A DNA stretch of 17,053 bases from Burkholderiales bacterium (GTDB lineage: Bacteria; Pseudomonadota; Gammaproteobacteria; Burkholderiales; Burkholderiaceae_C), in assembly GCA_005793295.1 (NCBI GenBank), contig SXSX01000186.1, forward strand, positions 1 through 17,053, read 5' to 3'. The notes under the pieces were generated by a model. It saw nothing but the letters and a program-made list of their open reading frames with translations. It had not been told where the DNA came from and did no database searches. The position numbers and the translations under genes were made by a program. Numbering within the stretch: the first letter of the stretch is position 1; the number at the start of each line of letters is the position of its first letter. Shown in pieces: positions 1 through 7,895 of the stretch.

Positions 1-305
1 ATGCCGTCGCGGCAAGCGCTTGGTGGGGCCTGCTTTACGTTGGCGTCTTTTCAATGTGGGCCGGATTTTTTGCTTGGTATCGGGGATTGGTACTCGGGGG
101 CGCACTCAAAGTCAGCCAAATTCAACTTTTGCAACCCTTTATTTCCATCATGGCCGCGGCACTGATACTGGGTGAAACCATTGATCAGGAGACACTCGGA
201 TTTGCATTGGGCGTGGTGGCAACCGTTTTTATTGGAAAACGATTTTCATCTCCAGCACAGGTAGCCGCCCGAGATACCCAAGACAAAGCAAAACATGAAC
301 TTTGA
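1..305 (+). CDS. EamA/DMT-family transporter, 3' end only
   Basis: This is the C-terminal part of an inner-membrane transporter of the drug/metabolite transporter superfamily (EamA type). The reading frame is open from position 3 (codon starting GCC) with no start in the window, so the 5' end lies to the left. About 100 residues are visible. They contain hydrophobic segments typical of the last three or four helices of an EamA repeat, including the usual late stretch with QLLQPF and the LGE turn between helices (ALILGETI). A short polar, charged tail rich in K, D and Q follows and would be cytoplasmic. Its stop (303-305) overlaps the next gene's start by 11 bp, which suggests co-transcription and translational coupling. 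The substrate cannot be told from sequence; members export amino acids, nucleotide precursors or other metabolites. The family call is confident and the role is not. Confidence 0.8.
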   Translation, partial: AVAASAWWGLLYVGVFSMWAGFFAWYRGLVLGGALKVSQIQLLQPFISIMAAALILGETIDQETLGFALGVVATVFIGKRFSSPAQVAARDTQDKAKHEL

Positions 306-894
306 CTCCATTGTTGCCTTAGCGCTTTTTGCATTTGTCAGTTCAATTACGCCAGGCCCTAATAACCTGATGATTTTGGCCTCTGGGCTGAACTTCGGGT
401 TTCTGCGCTCCATTCCCCATTGGCTCGGCATTACCGTGGGATTTGGCGTCATGCTTTTGGGCGTGGGCTCAGGGCTTCACTCACTGTTTACTCAGTACCC
501 GTGGGCCTACCAACTGGTGCGGGTTTTGGGTGCGAGCTATTTACTTTGGATGGCTTGGCAATTGGCCCACAGCAGTCCGCCTGATGCTAATACCTCCACT
601 CTAAGCAAACCCATGGGATTTTTGGGAGCCGCTGCCTTTCAATGGGTTAACCCTAAAGCGTGGGTGATGGCGATTACATCCGCGGCCACTTTTTTACCAA
701 CCCAAACGGAACCTAACCATATTGCGGTCTTGGCTTTGGTTTTCAGTCTGGTGAACTTACCATGTATCGCGATTTGGGCTAGCTTTGGAAGCGGCTTACG
801 CAAGGTTTTACAAAGCCCTCAAAAATTGCGTATCTTTAACGGAGTAATGGCTGCGGGCTTGGTCGCATCGCTTTACCCCATGCTGAGCAACTAA
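295..894 (+). CDS. LysE/RhtB-family amino-acid exporter
   Basis: The 199-residue product is an integral membrane protein of the LysE/RhtB superfamily, whose members export amino acids (lysine, homoserine, threonine and others) across the inner membrane. The family hallmark near the N-terminus is clear: SITPGPNN at residues 17-24, followed by the glycine-rich second helix. About six hydrophobic segments can be seen, and the length is close to the usual 200-210 residues. The ATG at 295 lies inside the end of the upstream EamA gene, in another frame. The overlap suggests the two exporters form one transcription unit. The Shine-Dalgarno sequence is weak (AAAGCAAAAC before ATG). The exported substrate cannot be assigned from sequence. 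Confidence 0.88.
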   Translation: MNFDSIVALALFAFVSSITPGPNNLMILASGLNFGFLRSIPHWLGITVGFGVMLLGVGSGLHSLFTQYPWAYQLVRVLGASYLLWMAWQLAHSSPPDANTSTLSKPMGFLGAAAFQWVNPKAWVMAITSAATFLPTQTEPNHIAVLALVFSLVNLPCIAIWASFGSGLRKVLQSPQKLRIFNGVMAAGLVASLYPMLSN

Positions 895-956
895 AAAGTT
901 TCCGTAGTGTCGCAATAAGGACATTGCGTACGTCCTGCTTGGGCTTAAATCGACGC

Positions 957-1625
957 ATGGGAAATCTCTATTTGGTTCGACACGGACAAGCCTCCTTTGG
1001 TGCGGCCGACTACGACAATTTAAGCAGCTTGGGCGTACAACAAAGCGTTCGCTTAGGCGAGTACTTCGCCCAAAAAGGCATTCAATTAGACGCTGTCCTC
1101 ACCGGCAGTTTGCGCAGACATGCCCAAACATGGGCGGGTATCGCCAAAGGTGCAGCCCTTGAACACGTGCCTTTGGTATGGCCAGGCCTCAACGAATACG
1201 ACAGCGAGGCGGTGATACAAGCCATCCACCCCCAGCCGCTGCAAAAACCCGACACACCCGAGGTCTACCGTCACCACTTTCGCCTCTTGCGGGATGGCCT
1301 GCGGCAATGGATGGATGGTGTCGTCAGCCCCAAAGGCATGCCAACCTACACAGAATTCGTTCATGGCGTAAGCAGTGCGCTTGACCATGTGCGACAAAAC
1401 TGCTCCGGCAATGTTTTGATGGTTAGCAGTGGGGGGCCTATTTCGACCGCAGTAGGTTATTTGTTAGGCACGACGCCTGAAACCACGATCGAACTCAATC
1501 TGCGAATTCGTAATAGCTCCGTGACAGAGTTTGCTTTCAATCCAAAGCGGCACACGCTTGTTACCTACAACACCTTACCGCATTTGGATGATTCGCAGTA
1601 CGCCTCGTGGATCACTTATGCATAA
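957..1625 (+). CDS. Histidine phosphatase family protein (phosphoglycerate mutase-like)
   Basis: The protein of about 222 residues begins with MGNLYLVRHGQAS, which carries the catalytic RHG motif of the histidine phosphatase (phosphoglycerate mutase-like) superfamily; the histidine at residue 9 would be phosphorylated. The family's second arginine lies in SLRRHAQT, and a late glycine-rich strand (MVSSGGPI) stands where the second catalytic histidine region usually is, with SGG in place of the common SHGG. These enzymes dephosphorylate sugar phosphates, nucleotides or phosphohistidine proteins; the substrate here is unknown. The frame is open back to a TTG at 924, but homology begins at the ATG at 957, where the family's conserved first strand starts. 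No good Shine-Dalgarno sequence precedes 957. It lies 62 bp after the exporter and converges on the creatininase gene with 9 bp between stops. Confidence 0.82.
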   Translation: MGNLYLVRHGQASFGAADYDNLSSLGVQQSVRLGEYFAQKGIQLDAVLTGSLRRHAQTWAGIAKGAALEHVPLVWPGLNEYDSEAVIQAIHPQPLQKPDTPEVYRHHFRLLRDGLRQWMDGVVSPKGMPTYTEFVHGVSSALDHVRQNCSGNVLMVSSGGPISTAVGYLLGTTPETTIELNLRIRNSSVTEFAFNPKRHTLVTYNTLPHLDDSQYASWITYA

Positions 1626-1634
1626 GCCAAAGCG

Positions 1635-2477
1635 CTAAACCACCACCGTATTGCGTGGCAGTTGGTGAACTTGGGCCAACAACAGGGCAAGCGCACGGCC
1701 GGCTGCATCAAGTACTTTCTCGCCTTTATCTAGCGTAGCAGCAGCAGCGTTACCTACCGCTCCTGCGGGGTTGTAGTCTTGCATTTGCCACGCCAACTTT
1801 GCGGACTTGCCATTGCCCACAATAGAAAACTGCTGGGCGCGGGTTTCTGATGCGGAAGCGAAGTTTTTAGCATGTTGCATGTCCACATGCTGCGGGCTTA
1901 ATGCGAGCATCATAGAAGTTTCTATGTCACCCGCATGGATGCCAAAACGGTGTTCTTGGTCGCTAAAGAGGGCGTTGACGTCTTCCCCCTGCGGCCCAGC
2001 CAAAGGCAGGCCATACCAATTCACACTGAAGACCATCAAACCCAGGCGCGAACGCAGGTCCCTAGCAACGATATCCATAAAATTAGCTTGCCCACCATGG
2101 GAATTAAAAAGCACCATTTTTTTTATGCCGCTCGCAGCCACACTGTCCCCGACATCGGTCCACAAACGCAAAACCGTTTCCGCTTTGAGCGTCAAGGTGC
2201 CAGGAAAACGGTCATGTTCAGGACTGAACCCCACCGCTTGGGTTGGCAAAAATAGCGCCGGGACGTCTAAACTCAAGTAAGGTAAAGCGGCGTCGATGAC
2301 GCCATCCACGATGGCGCTGTCCACTTTCAATGGCAAATGCGGTCCGTGCTGTTCGGTTGCAGCAACTGGAAAGACAGCAATGGTATCTCCAATAGCGCCA
2401 TTGGCTTGCAGCGCCTGGAAATAAGCGGTACTGCAATCAGCCCAAAAGCGCGGAGTCGGTGTGGCGGTGTTCGGCAT
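1635..2477 (-). CDS. Creatininase-family metallohydrolase
   Basis: The product of about 280 residues belongs to the creatininase/MftE amidohydrolase family. Metal-site motifs are visible: TEQHGPHLP at residues 41-49 with E42 and H44, D53, FNSHGG at 124-129 with H127, and HAGDIETS at 181-188 with E186. Known members hydrolyse creatinine, open lactam rings (3-dehydro-scyllo-inosose or FAPy-type substrates) or cleave the mycofactocin precursor peptide, so the reaction here cannot be named. The frame also opens at a TTG at 2489 that overlaps the stop of the upstream radical SAM gene. I prefer the ATG at 2477, which has a GAAAG element just before it and sits 8 bp after that stop. The tight spacing says the two genes are one transcription unit. 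Confidence 0.85.
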   Translation of the reverse strand: MPNTATPTPRFWADCSTAYFQALQANGAIGDTIAVFPVAATEQHGPHLPLKVDSAIVDGVIDAALPYLSLDVPALFLPTQAVGFSPEHDRFPGTLTLKAETVLRLWTDVGDSVAASGIKKMVLFNSHGGQANFMDIVARDLRSRLGLMVFSVNWYGLPLAGPQGEDVNALFSDQEHRFGIHAGDIETSMMLALSPQHVDMQHAKNFASASETRAQQFSIVGNGKSAKLAWQMQDYNPAGAVGNAAAATLDKGEKVLDAAGRALALLLAQVHQLPRNTVVV

Positions 2478-2485
2478 AGTGACTT

Positions 2486-4066
2486 TCAAGAGAGGTTCTC
2501 TGAGACATGGCGTTGCTGTCGCTTGGCGTGGTTCGATCCGATTTTGCCTAAAGGCGCGTCCGGGCGGAGCAAATACCCTTTCAAACAGTTTGGCATCGCG
2601 CGGGCTCCGCTTGCTATGTAATCAGCCAGCAAGGCTTCGCGCACAGCCGAGGCCTGCATACCGCGCTCACCTACCAGAAAATCAAACAGACTATCGACCA
2701 ATGCTTCGGGCGTTAATCCACTGGTTGCGCCACACTGCTGCCAAAGGAAAATAGCAAAGCTAGAAAATGCCGCAAAGGCAGAAGGCGCTTGCAGGAGAAG
2801 TTTTAAGCCTCGCCCTAAACGTCCAGAATTGGCCACCAAGTCCCAGTAGCGTGCAAGTCGCGTAAACGCCTGAACTTCCGCGTTAGTCAGCGCATCGGTA
2901 TGCAACACAGCGTAAGGCGGCTCGTTATGAAAAACCATGTGGGGCCGCGCCTTAATCGCTAACGGCGTGCCGCGTAAACGTTTTAAAACGCCCAATTGAA
3001 TTTCGTGCGGTCCCCAAGACCACAAAGTATCAAAACCTTTGGCAAAACTTTCCCAGCTTTCACCCGGTAAACCAAAGATCAAATCAGCATGCAGATGGGC
3101 ATGGGTTTTTTGGGTGAGCCATTGCACATTAGCTTGCGTTTTAGCGCTTTCTTGCCGGCGTGAAATCGCCAGTTGTACCTCGGGGTTGAGGCTTTGAATT
3201 CCCACTTCAAACTGCAAAACCCCTTCGGGGAACTGCGCAATGCACTCCTTTAAGCGCTCCGGCAATTGGTCTGGCACCAACTCGAAATGAACGAATAAAG
3301 GTTCCAAAGGCTGTTCTGCCAAGCGCTCCAAGAAGAACTCCAAAATTCGTACGGATGCGTCTATTTTGAGATTGAACGTTCGGTCCACAAATTTAAAGGT
3401 GCGAGCGCCTCGAAGATAAAGCGCATCGAGTTCGGTAATGAATGCATCCAAGTCAAATGCCCAGGCAGTTTTATCTAACGCGCTGAGACAAAACTCACAC
3501 TTGAATGGGCAACCGCGGGATGCCTCGACATACAAAACGCGTTGCGCCAAGTCGTTGTCGCTGTAATGGGCATAAGGAAAAGCGATTTCATCTAGCCGCG
3601 GCTGAACGCCAGCAATGACCTTCATTAAAGGCCTAGGGCCGTGAACCAAGGCCCGGCAAAGTTGAGGGAAGCTGACATCGCCCCAACCCGTAACCACAAA
3701 ATCGGCCCATGCCACCAGTGGTTGGTCTTCGAGTTCATGGCTCACCTCGGGGCCACCCAACACAATCTTCACGTCGGGCCGTTGCGCTTTAAGGAGAGCG
3801 ATTACTTGGCCCGTTTGCTGAACGTTCCAGATGTACACCCCAAAGCCAATAATCTGAACGGCAAGGGAGTTGGCTGGGCTGCATTGGGCCAACAGCGTAT
3901 CCACAATATCTTGGGGCGAGCGATGGATGGTGAATTCTTGTAACACGGTGTGTTGGTACAAATCTTCCCCGCCATAGCGCTGCATATTGGCCAAAAGATA
4001 GCGAAGACCTAAAGAGGCATGAATGAATTTGGCATTGAGTGTGGCCAGAATAATCCGAGGGTGCAT
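2486..4066 (-). CDS. B12-binding domain radical SAM protein (DUF4080 type)
   Basis: The predicted 526-residue protein starts MHPRIILATLNAKFIHASLG, the conserved opening of a family with an N-terminal cobalamin-binding fold (about residues 1-145), a central radical SAM barrel and a C-terminal domain usually named DUF4080 (about 400-525). The [4Fe-4S] cluster motif CPFKCEFC gives C186, C190 and C193. GGPE at 104-107 ends a B12-domain strand. Radical SAM enzymes with B12 domains often methylate or rearrange unactivated carbon centres; the substrate of this subfamily is not known to me. The frame extends upstream to a GTG at 4111, but homology begins at the ATG at 4066. A GATAAT hexamer lies only 6 bp upstream of that ATG on this strand. 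It is divergent from the dsbD-like gene and followed by the creatininase gene. Confidence 0.85.
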   Translation of the reverse strand: MHPRIILATLNAKFIHASLGLRYLLANMQRYGGEDLYQHTVLQEFTIHRSPQDIVDTLLAQCSPANSLAVQIIGFGVYIWNVQQTGQVIALLKAQRPDVKIVLGGPEVSHELEDQPLVAWADFVVTGWGDVSFPQLCRALVHGPRPLMKVIAGVQPRLDEIAFPYAHYSDNDLAQRVLYVEASRGCPFKCEFCLSALDKTAWAFDLDAFITELDALYLRGARTFKFVDRTFNLKIDASVRILEFFLERLAEQPLEPLFVHFELVPDQLPERLKECIAQFPEGVLQFEVGIQSLNPEVQLAISRRQESAKTQANVQWLTQKTHAHLHADLIFGLPGESWESFAKGFDTLWSWGPHEIQLGVLKRLRGTPLAIKARPHMVFHNEPPYAVLHTDALTNAEVQAFTRLARYWDLVANSGRLGRGLKLLLQAPSAFAAFSSFAIFLWQQCGATSGLTPEALVDSLFDFLVGERGMQASAVREALLADYIASGARAMPNCLKGYLLRPDAPLGKIGSNHAKRQQRHVSENLS

Positions 4067-4134
4067 GGCCGTATTATCAAAGCATGCGCCCTTAAGAAAC
4101 CGCGCTGCCACAATAAGACATTTAAAAGCCTCTT

Positions 4135-6369
4135 ATGCAACCGCCTTCGTTTTTTAATCGCTTGAACTTCATCGCACTAGCGGTGGGATTGGCCCTTTTG
4201 TTTTCGCAACCTGCTTTAGCCGCACAAAGCAAGATTATTTTGCAAACCACCTTCCAGCCCAGTGCGGTGGTTCAAACCGAACAAGTCCGTGCTGAGTTGG
4301 TTGCTTATGCGCCCCAAGGAATTGGAAAAGACAAACCTTTGACTTTAGGCTTGATGTTGCAACACCAACCCCATTGGCATACTTACTGGAAGAATCCAGG
4401 TGACTCTGGTTTAGCCACTGAATTAAATTGGTCGCTGCCCAACGGAATGGTTGCAGGAGAGCCGCAGTGGCCCACCCCAACACGCATCCGCATTGGCCGC
4501 CTAGCGAATTTTGGATATGAAAATACGGTTCTGCTTCCTGTTCCAGTCAACGTGGCGCCCGGATTTACAGAAAGCGCAGGGGCAGGTGATGTGACCATTC
4601 GCGTGAAGGCCTCTTGGTTGGTCTGTCGACAAGAGTGCATTCCCCAAGAAGGGGAATTTGCGCTCAATCTTTCGACTCGAAACCCCACGAATACACACGC
4701 GGCTCTATTTAAAGCCGCGCTTGAAAAGCAAGCTGTTCCTTTAAAAGGTAAAGCGCTCGCGCGTCTTGATGGAAATGCACTGATTCTTCAAATCGACGGT
4801 TTGCCCTCTGCATGGAATGGAAAAGCCTTGAATGCCTATCCTGAAGATGCTGCGGTATTTGAAACTGTGGCTACGCCAAGCAGCGCCGACACGGTCACGT
4901 CCCGTCTAGCAGCGGGAACCCAAAACTGGGCCGATGGAACGTGGTCTGCGCTGTTGCCTTTGTCTCCCCAGCGAGTTGAGTCACCAAAGCATTTGCGTTT
5001 TGTCTTGAACGCTGGCTCGCAAAGTATCCACTCTGACATCCAAGTCAATGGCGCTTGGCCAGCGGCTGCGGTTCCTGCAGCAGTCAGCCCGGCTTTGCAA
5101 GCCGCTCTTTTAGCCAACACTGCAGCGGCAAACTCCAGCACAACATCAAGTGACTCGACTTGGCTTTGGGCGCTTGGCGCTGCCTTTATCGGCGGGTTGA
5201 TTCTGAATTTAATGCCTTGCGTTTTCCCTATCTTGGCGATCAAAGTTTTAGGTTTTTCTAGGCAACACCATCAAAAATTTAGCTCGCCGTATGGATTGGG
5301 CATGGCCTACAGCACTGGGGTGATGCTGTCGATGGCTGCGCTGGGTGGCTTGATGTTGGCTCTGCGCGCCGGTGGCGAGCAATTGGGCTGGGGCTTTCAA
5401 CTGCAGTCTCCCGCTTTTGTGACCGGTTTAGCGGTTCTTTTTACGTTGATCGCATTGAATCTTTTGGGTCTCTTGGAGGTCGGCAACCTGCTTCCGAGTT
5501 CAGCTGCAGGCCTGCAACTTCGCCACCCTGCAGCCGACGCCTTTTTATCCGGCGTCTTGGCGGTTGTGGTGGCCTCACCGTGTACCGCGCCCTTAATGGG
5601 TGCTTCTTTGGGCTTGGCGCTGACCTTACCCTCTTGGCAAGCCATGGGAATTTTCATCGCGTTGGGGGCGGGCTTGGCCTTGCCCTTTGCGGTGCTAAGC
5701 AGCGTCCCTCGCCTTCTCAATCGACTGCCAAAACCTGGCGTCTGGATGGATCAACTGCGCCACTTTATGGCTTTTCCTATGGCAGCCACTGTGTTATGGC
5801 TGGTGTGGGTTTTGGGTCATTTGAATGGGGTCAATGCGGGCGCATCTTTGGTTACTCTATTGCTGTGTCTAACCTTGTTGTGTTGGGCGCTTGGCTTAGG
5901 CGGAAAAAGTCGATGGGTGTTTGCGGGCATTGCGGTGCTTTTGGGTGCGCTTGCCCTTCGCACTTTCGGACCAGTGGTCTTGCAATCCTCCGAATCCAAG
6001 CTTGATTCCTCTGCAACTGTGCCCTCCGTTTATAGTTGGAAACCATGGAGTGTCAAAGAAGTAGATGATGCCTTAGCCTCGGGCCGCCCTGTTTTCGTAG
6101 ATTTCACGGCCGCATGGTGTATTACCTGCCAATTTAACAAACAAACCACCCTCTCCAACGCAGCCGTGCTGTCTGCCTTTTCTGCAAAGGGCGTGGTTTT
6201 GCTCCGTGCGGATTGGACCCGCCGCGACCCTGCTATCACCCAGGCATTGACGGAGTTAGGGCGCAGCGGTGTTCCTGTGTATGCGCTTTATGGGCCCAAA
6301 CAACCCGTCAAGGTGTTGTCGGAAATACTCAGCGAAGAAGACCTTCTGGCAGCGGTTTCCCGTTTGTAA
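4135..6369 (+). CDS. dsbD: Transmembrane thiol-disulfide reductase, DsbD/ScsB type
   Basis: This 744-residue inner-membrane protein carries reducing power from cytoplasmic thioredoxin to the periplasm. It begins with a signal peptide (hydrophobic core about 10-24, likely cleavage after ALA near 29). The periplasmic N-terminal domain (about 30-310) contains C164 and C168 in VCRQECIP, a CX3C arrangement like ScsB-type proteins. The membrane domain (about 343-605) carries its cysteine pair in LMPC (C362) and ASPC (C483). The C-terminal thioredoxin-like domain has AAWCITC (C662 and C665). All three cysteine pairs of the relay are intact. The length exceeds E. coli DsbD (about 565 residues) because of the larger N-terminal domain. 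Likely clients are cytochrome c maturation proteins or disulfide isomerases. It is divergent from the radical SAM gene with 68 bp between the starts, and hemE follows 34 bp after its stop. Confidence 0.9.
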   Translation: MQPPSFFNRLNFIALAVGLALLFSQPALAAQSKIILQTTFQPSAVVQTEQVRAELVAYAPQGIGKDKPLTLGLMLQHQPHWHTYWKNPGDSGLATELNWSLPNGMVAGEPQWPTPTRIRIGRLANFGYENTVLLPVPVNVAPGFTESAGAGDVTIRVKASWLVCRQECIPQEGEFALNLSTRNPTNTHAALFKAALEKQAVPLKGKALARLDGNALILQIDGLPSAWNGKALNAYPEDAAVFETVATPSSADTVTSRLAAGTQNWADGTWSALLPLSPQRVESPKHLRFVLNAGSQSIHSDIQVNGAWPAAAVPAAVSPALQAALLANTAAANSSTTSSDSTWLWALGAAFIGGLILNLMPCVFPILAIKVLGFSRQHHQKFSSPYGLGMAYSTGVMLSMAALGGLMLALRAGGEQLGWGFQLQSPAFVTGLAVLFTLIALNLLGLLEVGNLLPSSAAGLQLRHPAADAFLSGVLAVVVASPCTAPLMGASLGLALTLPSWQAMGIFIALGAGLALPFAVLSSVPRLLNRLPKPGVWMDQLRHFMAFPMAATVLWLVWVLGHLNGVNAGASLVTLLLCLTLLCWALGLGGKSRWVFAGIAVLLGALALRTFGPVVLQSSESKLDSSATVPSVYSWKPWSVKEVDDALASGRPVFVDFTAAWCITCQFNKQTTLSNAAVLSAFSAKGVVLLRADWTRRDPAITQALTELGRSGVPVYALYGPKQPVKVLSEILSEEDLLAAVSRL

Positions 6370-6403
6370 GTCCTTAGGGCTTGCATGCTGCGACAATCTT
6401 GGC

Positions 6404-7579
6404 ATGACTTCAACACTGCCCGCCACACCTATTGCGCCCAGCGAATCCGCATTGGATGCTACGTTTTCTCCTTTGCACAACGCGACTTTTTTACAAGCGT
6501 GTTTGCGCCATGCAACGCCCTACACCCCATTGTGGTTGATGCGCCAAGCCGGGCGATACCTTCCTGAGTACCGCGCTTCTCGCGCCAAGGCTGGCAGCTT
6601 CATGGGACTTGCCACCAACCCCGATTACGCCACCGAGGTCACGCTGCAGCCCCTCAAACGTTTTCCCTTGGATGCGGCGATCTTGTTTAGCGATATTTTG
6701 ACGGTTCCAGACGCCATGGGGTTGGGCCTGAGCTTCGCCCAAGGAGAAGGCCCTCGCTTTGCCAACCCCGTGCGCGATGAGGCGGCCGTGGCCCAGCTCA
6801 AGGTTCCCGACATGGAAAAATTGCGTTATGTGTTTGACGCAGTAAGCAGCATTCGCAAAGCCCTCACCCAAGCCGATGGCAAAGGCCGCGTTCCCCTGAT
6901 TGGTTTTTCCGGCAGCCCTTGGACACTGGCTTGCTACATGGTTGAAGGTGCGGGATCGGACGATTACCGCTTGGTCAAGACCATGTTGTACGCGCGTCCC
7001 GACCTGATGCACCGCATTCTGGCTGTCAATGCCGATTCGGTCGCGGCCTACTTGAATGCGCAAATCGATGCCGGCGCTCAAGCGGTTATGGTTTTTGACA
7101 GCTGGGGCGGCGTATTAGCCGACGGCGCATTTCAATCTTTCAGCTTGGCCTATACCGCCCGGGTTTTGGCCCAGCTCAAACGCCATGGCCCCCAAGGCCA
7201 AGTGATTCCCCGCCTTGTGTTCACCAAGGGCGGCGGTTTGTGGTTAAAAGACATGAAAACCCTTGACTGCGATGTTTTGGGCCTGGACTGGACAGTCAAT
7301 CTCAGCGCAGCACGTGCTGCAGTCGGTGGCGAAACCAATGGCCCTGGCAAAGCACTCCAAGGCAATATTGACCCCAATGTTCTTTTTGCCCCGCCCGTCC
7401 ACATTGCGACCGAAGTGGCCCGCGTACTTGACAGCTTTGGCACTCCGCATCAAGGCCCAGGAACCGGCCCTACCCACATCTTCAACCTGGGCCACGGCAT
7501 TAGCCAACACACGCCACCGGAGCATGTTTCTGCCTTGGTTGAGGCCGTTCATTGGCATTCTCGCCAAATGCGATGCTAA
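6404..7579 (+). CDS. hemE: Uroporphyrinogen III decarboxylase
   Basis: HemE removes four carboxyl groups from uroporphyrinogen III to give coproporphyrinogen III, a cytoplasmic step of haem synthesis. The 391-residue product has LMRQAGRYLPEYR at residues 45-57 (substrate-binding R47 and R51), FSDILT with the catalytic aspartate at D97, GFSGSPWTL, FDSWGG and GNIDPN near the end. The open frame begins as far back as 6269 inside the dsbD-like gene. The ATG at 6404 gives a protein with about 20 extra residues before the conserved core (TFLQACLR), a plausible length for the family. No strong Shine-Dalgarno sequence is seen. The short 34-bp gap after the dsbD-like gene suggests read-through transcription. 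A hairpin followed by seven T residues lies about 48 bp after the stop. Confidence 0.96.
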   Translation: MTSTLPATPIAPSESALDATFSPLHNATFLQACLRHATPYTPLWLMRQAGRYLPEYRASRAKAGSFMGLATNPDYATEVTLQPLKRFPLDAAILFSDILTVPDAMGLGLSFAQGEGPRFANPVRDEAAVAQLKVPDMEKLRYVFDAVSSIRKALTQADGKGRVPLIGFSGSPWTLACYMVEGAGSDDYRLVKTMLYARPDLMHRILAVNADSVAAYLNAQIDAGAQAVMVFDSWGGVLADGAFQSFSLAYTARVLAQLKRHGPQGQVIPRLVFTKGGGLWLKDMKTLDCDVLGLDWTVNLSAARAAVGGETNGPGKALQGNIDPNVLFAPPVHIATEVARVLDSFGTPHQGPGTGPTHIFNLGHGISQHTPPEHVSALVEAVHWHSRQMRC

Positions 7580-7626
7580 ATTGGTGGAAACGTTAAAAAC
7601 ACGCTCTTGAAACCCTTAGCAGATTT

Positions 7627-7650
7627 GTTGCACTGCAACCGTATTTTTTT
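7627..7650 (+). terminator. Probable intrinsic terminator after hemE
   Basis: GTTGC (7627-7631), a three-base loop ACT and GCAAC (7635-7639) form a 5-bp hairpin. CGTA and a run of seven T (7644-7650) follow. It lies about 48 bp past the hemE stop. The stem is short, so termination may be partial. The second arm overlaps the left arm of a larger inverted repeat at 7637-7676, so only one of the two structures can form at a time. Confidence 0.5.
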
Positions 7651-7676
7651 GTACTTGTACACAAAAAAATACGGTT
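7637..7676. repeat. Perfect 16-bp inverted repeat with 8-base loop
   Basis: AACCGTATTTTTTTGT at 7637-7652 is the exact reverse complement of 7661-7676, with ACTTGTAC between. The stem holds seven consecutive A-T pairs, unlike a standard terminator stem, and no T-run follows on the + strand. It may be a cruciform, a protein-binding palindrome, or part of the transcription stop that shields the following region. Confidence 0.75.
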
Positions 7677-7733
7677 CTCCTTACCAGCGGGTGAAATCTC
7701 CAGAAAAAGCATGTTGCAAACCTTCTTCGAAGC

Positions 7734-7746
7734 TAAGTACTTGATT
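7734..7746 (-). promoter_or_regulatory. Candidate IHF site 1
   Basis: The minus-strand sequence AATCAAGTACTTA matches the IHF consensus WATCAANNNNTTR at every specified base. It lies at the start of the first AT-rich 24-bp repeat (7734-7757), 96 bp before the first DnaA box. Confidence 0.5.
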
Positions 7747-7757
7747 TATATTGATTT
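7734..7757 (+). repeat. 24-bp AT-rich direct repeat, copy 1
   Basis: This copy matches 8152-8175 at 21 of 24 positions in the same orientation (differences at repeat positions 6, 7 and 19). Each copy starts with TAAGT and contains GATTTATAT followed by GATTT. Each begins with a minus-strand IHF consensus and runs into AT-rich DNA. The copies are 418 bp apart. Confidence 0.7.
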
Positions 7758-7835
7758 AATGTTTTGTACATTTTCTGGGCAACCCATCGAAAGCCTTTAT
7801 TTTCCGTGCTTTTTAAGCCGTCAACATGAGATATA

Positions 7836-7851
7836 AACAAAGTTATCCACA
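7836..7851 (+). promoter_or_regulatory. DnaA box 1 (TTATCCACA) in a 16-bp repeated context
   Basis: TTATCCACA at 7843-7851 is an exact high-affinity DnaA box. The 16 bases AACAAAGTTATCCACA recur unchanged at 8254-8269, so the conserved unit is longer than the 9-bp box. A 7-bp inverted repeat (CAAAGTT 7838-7844, AACTTTG 7855-7861) brackets this copy. Confidence 0.75.
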
Positions 7852-7882
7852 GAAAACTTTGAAAACTACTTAAACCCATACA

Positions 7883-7895
7883 AATCAAAGACTTA
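7883..7895 (+). promoter_or_regulatory. Candidate IHF site 2
   Basis: AATCAAAGACTTA fits WATCAANNNNTTR exactly. It lies 31 bp after DnaA box 1. With its preceding A (7882) it forms a 14-bp exact inverted repeat with 8152-8165, so sites 2 and 3 share even the unspecified bases. Confidence 0.55.

Noticed and set aside
924..956. Extension of the histidine phosphatase to a TTG start at 924
   Set aside because: An AAGGA lies only 3 bases before the TTG, too close to serve it, and the extra 11 residues precede the family's conserved first strand, which begins at the ATG at 957.
4067..4111. GTG start at 4111 for the radical SAM gene
   Set aside because: The added 15 residues do not belong to the family's conserved start (MHPRIILATLNAK) and no ribosome-binding site is seen.
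6269..6403. Upstream extension of hemE inside the dsbD-like gene
   Set aside because: It would overlap the C-terminal thioredoxin domain of the dsbD-like gene and add 45 cysteine-rich residues unlike any HemE; it is a frame shadow.
6491..7081. 196-codon open frame antisense to hemE
   Set aside because: It lies wholly inside a strongly conserved gene and shows no recognisable domain; it is explained by codon bias of the opposite strand.
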